Assembly (NCBI GenBank): GCA_035549175.1
Contig: DASZRL010000104.1
Coordinates: 1 to 64,000 of the forward strand
From: DASTSN01 sp035549175
GTDB lineage: Bacteria > Bacteroidota > Bacteroidia > Chitinophagales > Chitinophagaceae
DNA length: 64,000 nt
Direction of reading: 5' to 3'
Under the pieces are notes generated by a model. It did no database searches and had not been told where the DNA came from. It saw nothing but the letters and a program-made list of their open reading frames with translations. Each line of letters begins with the position of its first letter. Position 1 is the stretch's first letter. Position numbers and translations under genes: made by a program. Shown here one piece after another: positions 26,899 to 34,510 of the stretch.

Positions 26899-27987
26899 TT
26901 ATTTCACCGCAACGGCAATTTTGGAATCCGCCGTTCCGTAGTACAGGAACCAGTGGCCGCGGAAGTGGACCATCCCTTCCAGGAAACAGACCTGGTTGAC
27001 CTGGCCGCTGATCTCGTAGGGTTTTTCCGGCGCTATGAAGTACGTGGTCATCCGGTCAAGGACCCGGCCCGGGCGGGTACTGTCCAGCAGGACCTGGGAG
27101 GCGGCATAGGTGCCTTCTGGCAGGCTGCTGTCTCCTTTGGAAGGCACGTTGCGGCTGTTATAGATGAGCACGATCCCGGCGCTGTCCAGGCGGGCCGGCG
27201 GACCGGATTCCACCAGGTCACTATCGAATTTGCCGGGACGCGGCCCGAAGACTACCAGCAGGCTGCCGTCCGGGTTTTCGGCAGGGGTCCAGTGGATCAG
27301 ATCCGGGGAACTGGCCAGGAAAATATTGGTATCTCCCCAGTACATCCAGTACCGGCCGGCGATCCGTACGGCGACGGCTTTCCCGTCCCGGTAGCGGCAG
27401 ACGATGGAGCCCGATTTGCTCCAGGTGTTGACATATTTACCCGGGAAGGCCGGGCCGTATTTGGTCCAGTGGCGCAGGTCGCGGGAGGTGGCCACCAGCA
27501 GGCGCGCCTTGTCCCCGTCGTACCCGGTATAGGTCATGATATAGGTTCCGCTGCTGTCCTCTACTACGCGCGGGTCCTCGCAGCCGCCTTCCCATTCATA
27601 GCGTTTGACGGAATCCTGGTCCGGGTAGAGTACGGGCGCGGGCAGGCGGTTGAAATGGAGGCCGTCCAGGCTCCAGGCCAGCCCGATCCGGGAGGTGCCC
27701 GCATATTTGCCGATGCTGTCTTCCGCCCGGTAAAGCAGGAAAACGGTATCCTTCCGCACCAGGGCGGCGGGATTAAAGACGTCCTTTTCCTCCCAGTGCA
27801 CGCGCTGGCCGCGGACCGGGCAGGTAAACGAGGCGGCCGTATCGGGGTTCAGGATCGGGTTGAGGGAGTCCACTTTTTCAAAGGGGACCAGGGCCCAGGC
27901 GGGTGCGGAAGGATGTTCCCCCGTTTTGGCTTGCCGGGCGCAGCCGGCTACCAGGACCCCCAGGGACAGGGCAAGCAAATATCTCAT
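26899..27987 (-). CDS. GH130-like glycosidase lipoprotein
   Basis: A 362-residue lipoprotein (lipobox LVAGC, Cys16) with a five-bladed propeller. The GGCEDPR motif, the KDVFNPAALVRKDTVFLLYR start of the propeller and the later DLVESGPPARLDSAGIVLIYN segment fit GH130. Cell-surface or periplasmic GH130 lipoproteins in Bacteroidota include hydrolases acting on beta-1,2-mannosides, while cytosolic members are phosphorylases; the lipid anchor favours hydrolysis here, by inference. No SusC/D pair is adjacent, so the target glycan is unknown. A near-match -7 box (TACCTTTA, 28009-28016 minus) lies 21 bp before the ATG. Confidence 0.85.
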   Translation of the reverse strand: MRYLLALSLGVLVAGCARQAKTGEHPSAPAWALVPFEKVDSLNPILNPDTAASFTCPVRGQRVHWEEKDVFNPAALVRKDTVFLLYRAEDSIGKYAGTSRIGLAWSLDGLHFNRLPAPVLYPDQDSVKRYEWEGGCEDPRVVEDSSGTYIMTYTGYDGDKARLLVATSRDLRHWTKYGPAFPGKYVNTWSKSGSIVCRYRDGKAVAVRIAGRYWMYWGDTNIFLASSPDLIHWTPAENPDGSLLVVFGPRPGKFDSDLVESGPPARLDSAGIVLIYNSRNVPSKGDSSLPEGTYAASQVLLDSTRPGRVLDRMTTYFIAPEKPYEISGQVNQVCFLEGMVHFRGHWFLYYGTADSKIAVAVK

Positions 27988-28008
27988 ATTGCAGGATTTG
28001 ACACGCGG

Positions 28009-28016
28009 TAAAGGTA
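28009..28016 (-). promoter_or_regulatory. Probable -7 box of the GH130 gene
   Basis: Reads TACCTTTA on the minus strand, one base off TAnnTTTG, 21 bp before the start at 27987. Confidence 0.45.
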
Positions 28017-28047
28017 GGCAATGGCCGGATGGCGGTTTCCGGCCCGC

Positions 28048-28683
28048 TTACAGGTCGTCAAATTCATAAATGGGATCAATCGGCGTGCCGGCCTTCATTT
28101 CAAAGACCGGGTTGAGGATGCCATCCCGCAGGCCGTATACCCAGCCGTGCAGGTCAGGACGCTGGTCATACTTCCAGGCGCGCTGGATGATGGAGGTCTT
28201 GGCCAGCCGCTGGACCTGCTCCATGACGTTGAGTTCGGTCAGGCGGTCGGCCTGCAGGTCGGGATCCGTGATGGCATCGAGTTCCTCGCGGTGGTGGCGG
28301 TAAACATCCTTGATATTGCGCAGCCACATGTTGAGGACCTGTTTATAGTCATGGTTGCCCAGGGCTGCCTTGATCCCCCCGCAACCGTAGTGTCCGCATA
28401 CGATGACGTGCTTGACCTTCAGGTGGGTGACCGCAAATTCCAGGACGCTCAGCAAATTGACGTCCGTGTGGATCACCATGTTGGCGATATTGCGGTGCAC
28501 GAAGATCTCCCCGGGCTGGGTGCCGGTGATTTCATTGGCAGGCACCCGGCTGTCACTGCAACCGATCCACAGGAATTCAGGGGTCTGCAGCAGGGCCAGG
28601 CGGTGAAAAAAATCGGGATCCTCCGTCACCATCTGGCCGGCCCAGGCTTTATTGTTCCGAAGCAGCTTTTCGTACGATTGCAT
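28048..28683 (-). CDS. can: Beta-class carbonic anhydrase
   Basis: A 211-residue zinc enzyme that hydrates CO2 to bicarbonate. Zinc ligands and the Asp/Arg dyad are complete: GCSDSRV (Cys42, Asp44, Arg46) and HYGCGG (His98, Cys101). The C-terminal WVYGLRDGIL stretch is typical of the plant-like Can group. The open frame extends upstream to 28998, but only the ATG at 28683 (MQSYEKLLRNNKAW) fits the family. No signal peptide, so cytosolic. It lies alone downstream of the export operon on the same strand. Confidence 0.96.
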   Translation of the reverse strand: MQSYEKLLRNNKAWAGQMVTEDPDFFHRLALLQTPEFLWIGCSDSRVPANEITGTQPGEIFVHRNIANMVIHTDVNLLSVLEFAVTHLKVKHVIVCGHYGCGGIKAALGNHDYKQVLNMWLRNIKDVYRHHREELDAITDPDLQADRLTELNVMEQVQRLAKTSIIQRAWKYDQRPDLHGWVYGLRDGILNPVFEMKAGTPIDPIYEFDDL

Positions 28684-28759
28684 ATGGACTGGTTTAAAAG
28701 CGACACGAAAATACTGGCTATTGCCATTCCCGGTGGCTTTCTTTTTTACCCCGACGTGC

Positions 28760-30244
28760 TCAGTCGGACCAGGGATCCGGCCCGCTGACCAGCCGGCCAC
28801 TGGCCCATAGCAGGTAGGTGCCTGCCTGCCGGTACTTGACCTGGAGATCCACCCATTTCTGCCGGGCTTCCAGGGTCCGGCTTTCCCGCAGGTTGACCAG
28901 CAGCAGGGATCCTTCGCCGGTACGCAGCCGTATTTCCTCCGCCCGTTGCAGCGCTTCGTACTGGCGCAGGGCCTCCCCGTGCAGGCGAAGCTGATCACCC
29001 AGGGCTACCAAAGCTATATGGCGCGACCGGATTTTGGCAGCCAGGCCTGCCTGCTTCTGCTGTCGCTCCAGGTTTGCCTGGGCCAGTTTCAGGGACGCGG
29101 AACGGTAGGCTCCGCGCCCTTCCGAAAAAAGCAGCGGGATGCTCACGCTGATCCCGTAGCGGTAGGCATATTCCGGCATCGGGCGGCTGACGGTCTTCCA
29201 CAGGTCGTAGCCCTTGCCAAGCAGGTTATAGCGCACCGTCATGGAGGGTAGCAGCTCCTGAAACTTAAGCCTCTTATCTATTTCGAGGGCGCGGATTTTG
29301 AAGTCAGCCAGCTGCAGCACCGGGTGGGAAGCCAATCCCGCGGGCAGCAGGCTGTCCAGGGAAGGCGGCGTCCAGGCGGACCCATCTCCATCGGGGAGTG
29401 AAAGGTCCGGGACAAGCGACCCGGGCAGTTCCAGGGGCAGTCCCGAAGGCTGCCAGGCAAAGGTTTCCAGCAGGAGCAGGGCATTGCGGGCCTGCGTCCT
29501 GGCTTCGGTTTCCTGGACCTGCAGGCTGAGGGCCTGGGCCAGTGCGTCACTGGTATCTATAGCCGCTCGTTCGCCCGCGGACCAGGTCTGCCGCACATAT
29601 TCCAGCCTGCGTTGACTGACCCGTACTGCCTCGGTGAGCAGGGCACACTGCTGGTGTAGCCGAACCCAGTCCCAGTACTGGTTCATCGCTTCCAGCAACA
29701 GGTTATTGAGGGCCTCGGTTTTTTCGGCTGCGGAGGCCTGCTGCAGGACCCGCGCAGTCTGGAGGGCTGCGCGACGCTTATCCATCCCTAGATTTCTTCC
29801 CAGAGGTACGGCGATTCCCAGGAAATGGGTTTGCCCCAGGGTCTGCTGCGGATCGGTTTGTTGTCCGGACAGGTACTCGAAGCCGGCCGACAGTTCAGCT
29901 CCCAGCCAGGTGGGCCATTTGATCTCCGGGCGGCTGTAGTAATAGTAATCCGTTCCCCCGAAGCGTTTCTGGCCTGCCGAGTGGGATAGTACCGGATCGA
30001 AGGCGCCGCGTGCGCGAACCACTTCCGCCCGCGCCAGGTCTGCCTGCAGGTCCGCCGTTCTGGCTACCGGATGGTAGCGAAGGACCAGCTGGTGAAACGT
30101 GACCGGGGACAGGGCGGGGTTTGCCAGGGTATCAGCCGGGCCCTGGCCGGCGGCCGGGCCGGCCGGCCACAGCCATAGCAAAAGGAGGGGAGCCACCCAG
30201 CCGCCAAGACGGGCTGGCAGCATGCATAACAGGTTACTTTTCAT
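28760..30244 (-). CDS. TolC-family outer-membrane channel of the export operon
   Basis: A 494-residue TolC-like protein with a signal peptide (hydrophobic VAPLLLLWLWPAGPAAGQ). The channel begins VTFHQLVLRYHPVARTADLQADLARAEVVRARGAFDP, typical of this Bacteroidota subgroup. The start is the ATG at 30244; it overlaps the end of the HlyD gene by 11 bp, indicating translational coupling. It is the third cistron of the ABC-HlyD-TolC operon and should provide its outer-membrane exit. A longer open frame to 30541 is an artefact of overlap with the HlyD gene. Confidence 0.92.
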   Translation of the reverse strand: MKSNLLCMLPARLGGWVAPLLLLWLWPAGPAAGQGPADTLANPALSPVTFHQLVLRYHPVARTADLQADLARAEVVRARGAFDPVLSHSAGQKRFGGTDYYYYSRPEIKWPTWLGAELSAGFEYLSGQQTDPQQTLGQTHFLGIAVPLGRNLGMDKRRAALQTARVLQQASAAEKTEALNNLLLEAMNQYWDWVRLHQQCALLTEAVRVSQRRLEYVRQTWSAGERAAIDTSDALAQALSLQVQETEARTQARNALLLLETFAWQPSGLPLELPGSLVPDLSLPDGDGSAWTPPSLDSLLPAGLASHPVLQLADFKIRALEIDKRLKFQELLPSMTVRYNLLGKGYDLWKTVSRPMPEYAYRYGISVSIPLLFSEGRGAYRSASLKLAQANLERQQKQAGLAAKIRSRHIALVALGDQLRLHGEALRQYEALQRAEEIRLRTGEGSLLLVNLRESRTLEARQKWVDLQVKYRQAGTYLLWASGRLVSGPDPWSD

Positions 30245-31586
30245 CGGAAGTATTCTTTTTTGAATCGGCAGTTGCCGGTGAGTAATAATCGGGAGGGAAC
30301 CCGTTGATCGTACGCCACATCTCGTACCAGACCGGTACCGTTTTGAGCAGGGCCATCCCCCGGGCGGCGGTACCGACCCGCAGGGCTTCGGGCCAGGGCT
30401 TGTCCGCGGGGTCTTCACTGACCAGTATGCGAAAACGGCCCTTCCCGTCGGCTGCATTCTCCACCGCCCATACGCGTCCGCCAAAGGTTCCGTAGGAGGA
30501 GGCGGGCCACCCGCTGAACACGATGGCGGGGAATCCGTCAAAGGTTAACCGCACCCGCTGTCCCGGGCTGACCAGGGGCAGGTCCACCGGGCGCAGAAAC
30601 AATTCCACGGCATATTGCACCCGGCGGGGGACGATTTCCACGAGCAGGTCGCCTTCCTTGACGGTTTCCCCGAGGCCGGCCTTGCGGGCGCGGATGACCT
30701 GTCCGTCCTGCGGGGCCGTCACCACATACAGGCTGCGCCGTACCTGGTAATTCCGGTATTGGTTCCGGAGCTTGGCCAGCTCACCCTCACTGGCGGCCGA
30801 CTGGGAAAGCGCCTGGTAGCCATCGGCCTGCGCCTTGGCAATCTTCTCGCGGTAATCCTGTTCGGTGGCGGCTATTTCCAGCTGGGTGATCCCGCGATCC
30901 TGACGGGTAGCGGCCAGCTTGTTGTCGGCTCCGGCCTTTTTAGCCAGGGCCTGCTGGTGGTACTGGCTGCGTTGCTCCAGCTGGGTACGTGACACCAGGC
31001 CGCTGTCAAACAGGACCTTCTGGCGCGCCAGCTGGCGGCTGGCGATCGACAGGTCATTGCCGGCGGCCACGGATTCCATGCTGTCACTTTGCAGGCGCAA
31101 TTCCAGTTGAACCAGCTTGGACCGGAGCTGGCTCAGCTTCAGGTCGAGCGCGCGGGTAAGGGCCTGAACCTGGGTAACGGCGAGATTGGCTTTGCTTTGG
31201 TAAAAATCCCGGGCCTGTGTTTTGGCATCCAGCTGCTCGCGGGTTCTTTCCAGCAGGTTCGGATCAAAATATTCGTCCTTGATTTCGGCGAGTTGAACCA
31301 GGGTGTCCCCTGCCTTAACCTGGTCCCCTTCCCGGACATGCCATTGGGTGATCCGCCCCGGGATGACGGCGTTGACCTGTTGGGGACGCTGCTCCTGCCG
31401 CAGGGTCGTGACGGTGCCCCGTGCACGGATATGCTGCGTCCAGGGCAGGAACAGGATAAGAAACAGGAGTATCAGGAGTCCGTAGATCCAATAATGCGCG
31501 GAACTCTTCCGGTTGAACCGGTAAATGGACCGCACGGACTGCCACTGGCCGACCGGCAGGGTTTCGGGTATCAATTCTTTTTCCAT
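30234..31586 (-). CDS. HlyD-family membrane-fusion protein
   Basis: The 450-residue adaptor has a cytosolic N-terminus, one transmembrane helix (YWIYGLLILLFLILFLPW, about residues 32-49), a biotinyl-lipoyl half (VNAVIPGRITQWHVREGDQVKAGDTLVQL), a long coiled-coil hairpin (about residues 110-285), the second lipoyl half (VTAPQDGQVIRARKAGLGETVKEGD) and a beta-barrel (YAVELFLRPVDLPLVSPGQRVR). This is the type I secretion adaptor layout. Its start overlaps the end of the ABC gene by 16 bp and its end overlaps the TolC gene by 11 bp. It links the inner-membrane ABC protein to the outer-membrane channel. Confidence 0.93.
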   Translation of the reverse strand: MEKELIPETLPVGQWQSVRSIYRFNRKSSAHYWIYGLLILLFLILFLPWTQHIRARGTVTTLRQEQRPQQVNAVIPGRITQWHVREGDQVKAGDTLVQLAEIKDEYFDPNLLERTREQLDAKTQARDFYQSKANLAVTQVQALTRALDLKLSQLRSKLVQLELRLQSDSMESVAAGNDLSIASRQLARQKVLFDSGLVSRTQLEQRSQYHQQALAKKAGADNKLAATRQDRGITQLEIAATEQDYREKIAKAQADGYQALSQSAASEGELAKLRNQYRNYQVRRSLYVVTAPQDGQVIRARKAGLGETVKEGDLLVEIVPRRVQYAVELFLRPVDLPLVSPGQRVRLTFDGFPAIVFSGWPASSYGTFGGRVWAVENAADGKGRFRILVSEDPADKPWPEALRVGTAARGMALLKTVPVWYEMWRTINGFPPDYYSPATADSKKNTSDEK

Positions 31587-33244
31587 GTCAGGGCCTTTAT
31601 TTTTCGTTGATGGATTTCCAGCACCTGGTCTGCCTCGCCGGCAAATTCCAGGTCCTGGGTTGCTATCACCACCGTGGTCCGGGGGTACTTCGCGCGCAAC
31701 AGACGGATCACCTGCCGGCGGTAGGAGGCATGCATGCCCAACCAGGGATCCTCCAGCAGCAGCAGGGCCGGCCGGCCTGCGAGGGCGCGTACCAACAGTA
31801 GTTTAAGGACCACGCTGCGGGGTAACCGATTGCCCATCGGATCCAGCGGGGTGTCCAGTCCCTTCGGCAGGCTGGCCAGGTAATCATCCAGGCCGAGCCC
31901 ATGAAACAGGTCGGTGATTTCTTCCAGGCGTATATCCGCATGTCCCATGGTTACATTTTCCCAGAGAGTACCCTGGAAGATGTCCTGTTGCTGGAGCAGG
32001 ATGCCCATCCGGCTGCGCAGCGAACCCGATTCGAAGTTGCCGGGCGGCAGCCGGTCAATGGTGAAGGTGCCTTCATACGCCCGGTAGGCCCCGCTCATCA
32101 ACCGAAGCAGGGTGGATTTACCGCTGCCTTCTTCTCCCCGGATGCAAACCCACTGGCCGGGGCTGATGTGAAAGGTGGCCTCCTCCAGGACAGGTTCCTG
32201 GTCCGGGTAGGCGAACCGGAGACGTCCCGCCTCCAGGCGGAGTCCCCCGGGCGGGGATTCCAGCGGGCGGGTTCCTTCCTCCTCCACCGGTGCCTCGGTC
32301 ATCGCAGACAGTTTATCCACGGCCGTCAGGACATCATAGACCGTTTCCAGGTTGCCGATCAGTTTTTCCACAGAGCCGATAAGGGTGATTATCACGATCT
32401 CGGCGGCTACGAACTGCCCAATATTGAGTTGCTGGTTTACCAGTAACAGGGATCCGACTATCAGCATGGCCGCCGTAATGATTACCTTGAAGGCAACCAG
32501 GACACGGAACTGCCATTTCAGGACACCAAAATGCTCGTTGCGGTGCTTCAGGTAGCCGGTAGCCTGCTCATCGGCTTTGCGTGCCCCGATCGCTGAGCCT
32601 TTGGAAAACTTGAAGGTCTTCACATGCCTGGCCATTTCCTCCAGCCAGGCGCCGGTGGTATACTTATAATGGCTTTCGGCCAGGCTGGCGCGCAGCCCGC
32701 GAATGCCGGAATAATGCAGGATCAGCCACAGAATCAGGATCAGCAGCAGGCCGAACAGGATAAAACTGGAATGGTACAGGGAAAGCAGTACCAGGCCGAA
32801 GAGGATCTGGATCAGGGCAGTCGGAATTTCAAGCAGCAGTTTCGCAAGGCCCTTTTGCAGGGTGGGGATCTCAAAATACCGGTTAACCAGTTCCGGCAGG
32901 TAGTACCGGTCGGTCTTCTCCAGGCTCAGGCGCGGAATCCTGTCCGCGAACAGGTAGGTATAGCGCAGGAAGATCTTCTGCTGGATCTTTTCGGTGATCT
33001 CCATCTGGCCGATCTGGAGCATGCCCGTAAAGAGAACGCCCAGCACTACCAGGCCGATCAGGATGGCCAGGGAGGCCACCATCGCGCCTCCCAATACAAA
33101 ACCGATAATTGCCTGGATTCCCACCGGCAGGGACAGCTGGATCAGGCCACTGAGGATCGCATAAAGATAAATGGTAGCAATTTCCTTTCGTTCCAGGTGC
33201 ACCAGGTTCAGGACCCGGGCGACCGGATGGACCGCAGGTGTCAT
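31571..33244 (-). CDS. Type I secretion-like ABC transporter with degenerate ATPase motifs
   Basis: A 557-residue half-transporter: six membrane helices in residues 20-300, then a nucleotide-binding domain. There is no N-terminal C39 peptidase domain. Walker A is normal (GEEGSGKST, residues 370-378) and the Q-loop region (ILLQQQDIFQGTLWEN) is present. The rest is unusual: the LSGGQ position reads LPRSV (474-478), the Walker B/catalytic pair is Glu498-Asp499 (LLLLEDP) where DE is usual, and the H-loop histidine is Gln530 (VIATQDLEF). The fold is intact and the operon complete, so slow or regulated ATPase activity is more likely than decay. ATG at 33244 is preferred to a TTG two codons upstream. 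Substrate unknown. Confidence 0.9.
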   Translation of the reverse strand: MTPAVHPVARVLNLVHLERKEIATIYLYAILSGLIQLSLPVGIQAIIGFVLGGAMVASLAILIGLVVLGVLFTGMLQIGQMEITEKIQQKIFLRYTYLFADRIPRLSLEKTDRYYLPELVNRYFEIPTLQKGLAKLLLEIPTALIQILFGLVLLSLYHSSFILFGLLLILILWLILHYSGIRGLRASLAESHYKYTTGAWLEEMARHVKTFKFSKGSAIGARKADEQATGYLKHRNEHFGVLKWQFRVLVAFKVIITAAMLIVGSLLLVNQQLNIGQFVAAEIVIITLIGSVEKLIGNLETVYDVLTAVDKLSAMTEAPVEEEGTRPLESPPGGLRLEAGRLRFAYPDQEPVLEEATFHISPGQWVCIRGEEGSGKSTLLRLMSGAYRAYEGTFTIDRLPPGNFESGSLRSRMGILLQQQDIFQGTLWENVTMGHADIRLEEITDLFHGLGLDDYLASLPKGLDTPLDPMGNRLPRSVVLKLLLVRALAGRPALLLLEDPWLGMHASYRRQVIRLLRAKYPRTTVVIATQDLEFAGEADQVLEIHQRKIKALTWKKN

Positions 33245-33257
33245 AGACAAACGTTTT

Positions 33258-33321
33258 GTTGATTAATAAGCAAAGCGGGTTGCGCGCAGACGCCGTCAGC
33301 GCGCACACGTTAATAATCAAC
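33258..33321. repeat. Nested inverted repeat between the small secreted protein and ABC genes
   Basis: Outer arms GTTGATTA (33258-33265) and TAATCAAC (33314-33321) enclose an inner hairpin at 33281-33305 with TGCGCGC/GCGCGCA ends and 10 of 11 positions paired. There is no T-run on either side, so it is not a standard terminator; it could attenuate or process a transcript running from the small gene into the ABC gene. Confidence 0.5.
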
Positions 33322-33604
33322 AGAAATTGGGAGGGGGGGTATGCCTTTCCAGGCAGGGATGTAAGGGCAGCTGGTCATCCGGCTGCACCGGTGCAATAAG
33401 TCGGGCCGTCAGGCTGATCTGTTCCAGGCAGGCTGCAAAGCTGTTTCGGCTGTCCTTAAAATAGTCGGCAACCTGCTTGCCAGCGCACTTTTCCTCATCC
33501 ACGTTAAAAACAAGGATCTTTTCCCCGTCTACCAGGGCCCTGATAGCCGGTACCGCCTGAACGGCGGCGAAGAGGAGTAACAGGAAAAGGGCCAGCTTTT
33601 TCAT
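33317..33604 (-). CDS. Small secreted cysteine-containing protein upstream of the export operon
   Basis: A 95-residue product with an N-terminal hydrophobic signal (MKKLALFLLLLFAAVQA), a predicted mature part of about 75 residues and four cysteines (Cys40, 59, 84, 95). It ends in the proline-rich LERHTPPPNFC with a terminal Cys. A GTG two codons upstream is an alternative start. I do not recognise a named family, though small secreted proteins of this shape occur in Bacteroidota. It lies 72 bp upstream of the ABC gene on the same strand, so it could be a cargo, a periplasmic helper or merely a neighbour. Confidence 0.7.
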   Translation of the reverse strand: MKKLALFLLLLFAAVQAVPAIRALVDGEKILVFNVDEEKCAGKQVADYFKDSRNSFAACLEQISLTARLIAPVQPDDQLPLHPCLERHTPPPNFC

Positions 33605-33610
33605 TCGCAC

Positions 33611-34074
33611 GCAAAGTTACCAGCTCAGGCAGGGCCGCAAAAAATTACATGTTGAAATTTTGTAAAATCTGGCGGCCAGGCTCCCGGGCGGCTGGTATCC
33701 TGGTTGTAACGGGTAGTGGAAGAACTCCTTGCGGGGCATACGGCGCAACCCGGCCTGCATGTGTCAGGAAGACATCCCCGGTGCTGCCTGCTATATTATA
33801 AGCCGGCCCGGGTAATCAGGACGGCGGACCGCTTCGAAGAACGGCAGATTGCGGGTGCCCCCTGCGGTACGGGGTCAGAGACCTGCACACTAGATGCCGG
33901 TTACCCGGGTAACCGGCCATGCCCGCACCTGCCGCAAGCCCTTCGCCCCGGGGCCGTCCGTCAGGCGGAATGGGTGTGCATGGAGGCAACCGGCCCGCGG
34001 CTATCCGTTTAAGGTGAACCGGAACCGGTGTTTTGTCTTACTTTGCCGCATAACCAGGCCCACGCCTACGCATC
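33611..34074. other. 464-bp intergenic region without a convincing gene
   Basis: Six-frame reading shows only an implausible 98-codon frame (33716-34012) with no recognisable features. No tRNA cloverleaf is visible. The region holds a perfect 22-bp palindrome (33896-33917) and, near its right end, a degenerate -7 box (TTACTTTG, 34038-34045) that may serve the gene at 34075. Confidence 0.5.
33896..33917. repeat. Perfect 22-bp palindrome
   Basis: Half-site GCCGGTTACCC followed directly by its reverse complement with no spacer. It lies in the middle of an otherwise featureless gap between divergent genes and could be a dimeric protein binding site or a transcript hairpin. Confidence 0.6.
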
Positions 34075-34326
34075 ATGCCAGAAGAACCAATTCTTTTGCC
34101 GGTGGAGTATAACCAGCAGGTCCTTGAGTTCCCTGTTCGCCTCCTGCAGTTCGGCTATTCCTATAAACTGGAGGTTACCGTGGAAGGCAGGACGCTGCTG
34201 TTCGAACCGGACGAGGAAAGAAACTGGCGGGCGGTGCTGCCCCAGGAGGAACTGCCCGGCAGTAAGGCCATTTCACCGGCATTACTGCAGGCGATCGTGA
34301 ACGCGCTGGACCAGGTGCTGAAATGA
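34075..34326 (+). CDS. Small conserved-type hypothetical protein
   Basis: An 83-residue acidic cytosolic protein (MPEEPILLPVEYNQQVLEFP) with a predicted beta-rich first half (RLLQFGYSYKLEVTVEGRTLLFEPDEERNWR) and a C-terminal helix (ALLQAIVNALDQVLK). The composition and codon use are like those of neighbouring genes, and the EPDEERNWRA block looks like a conserved motif, so I regard it as real. No family name or function can be given. It precedes acs by 184 bp on the same strand. Confidence 0.7.
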   Translation: MPEEPILLPVEYNQQVLEFPVRLLQFGYSYKLEVTVEGRTLLFEPDEERNWRAVLPQEELPGSKAISPALLQAIVNALDQVLK

Positions 34327-34481
34327 CCGCCGCACTGCGGGCCGGGTATAGCTCCCCCCAATCCCCGGGCGGATATTCCGCTACGTTTCATCCCGCTCAA
34401 CCATCTGTTGCGGGCGCCCGCGACAGATGGTTACGCAATCGATTTCCCGCAGCAGCCTGCTCGACAATACGATGCATTGCT

Positions 34482-34489
34482 TATTTTTA
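34482..34489 (+). promoter_or_regulatory. Probable -7 box of acs
   Basis: TATTTTTA, one base off TAnnTTTG, 21 bp before the ATG at 34511. Confidence 0.45.
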
Positions 34490-34510
34490 TGGCCTAAATG
34501 AAGCTTGCTT

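Noticed and set aside
31571..33244. Reading the ABC gene as a bacteriocin exporter with a leader peptidase
   Set aside because: The protein starts directly with membrane helices and has no N-terminal C39 peptidase domain, and no double-glycine leader peptide gene was found nearby.
33716..34012. 98-codon plus-strand frame in the gap before the small hypothetical gene
   Set aside because: No recognisable start context, domains or neighbours; composition is unlike that of the flanking genes, and the frame runs through the 22-bp palindrome.
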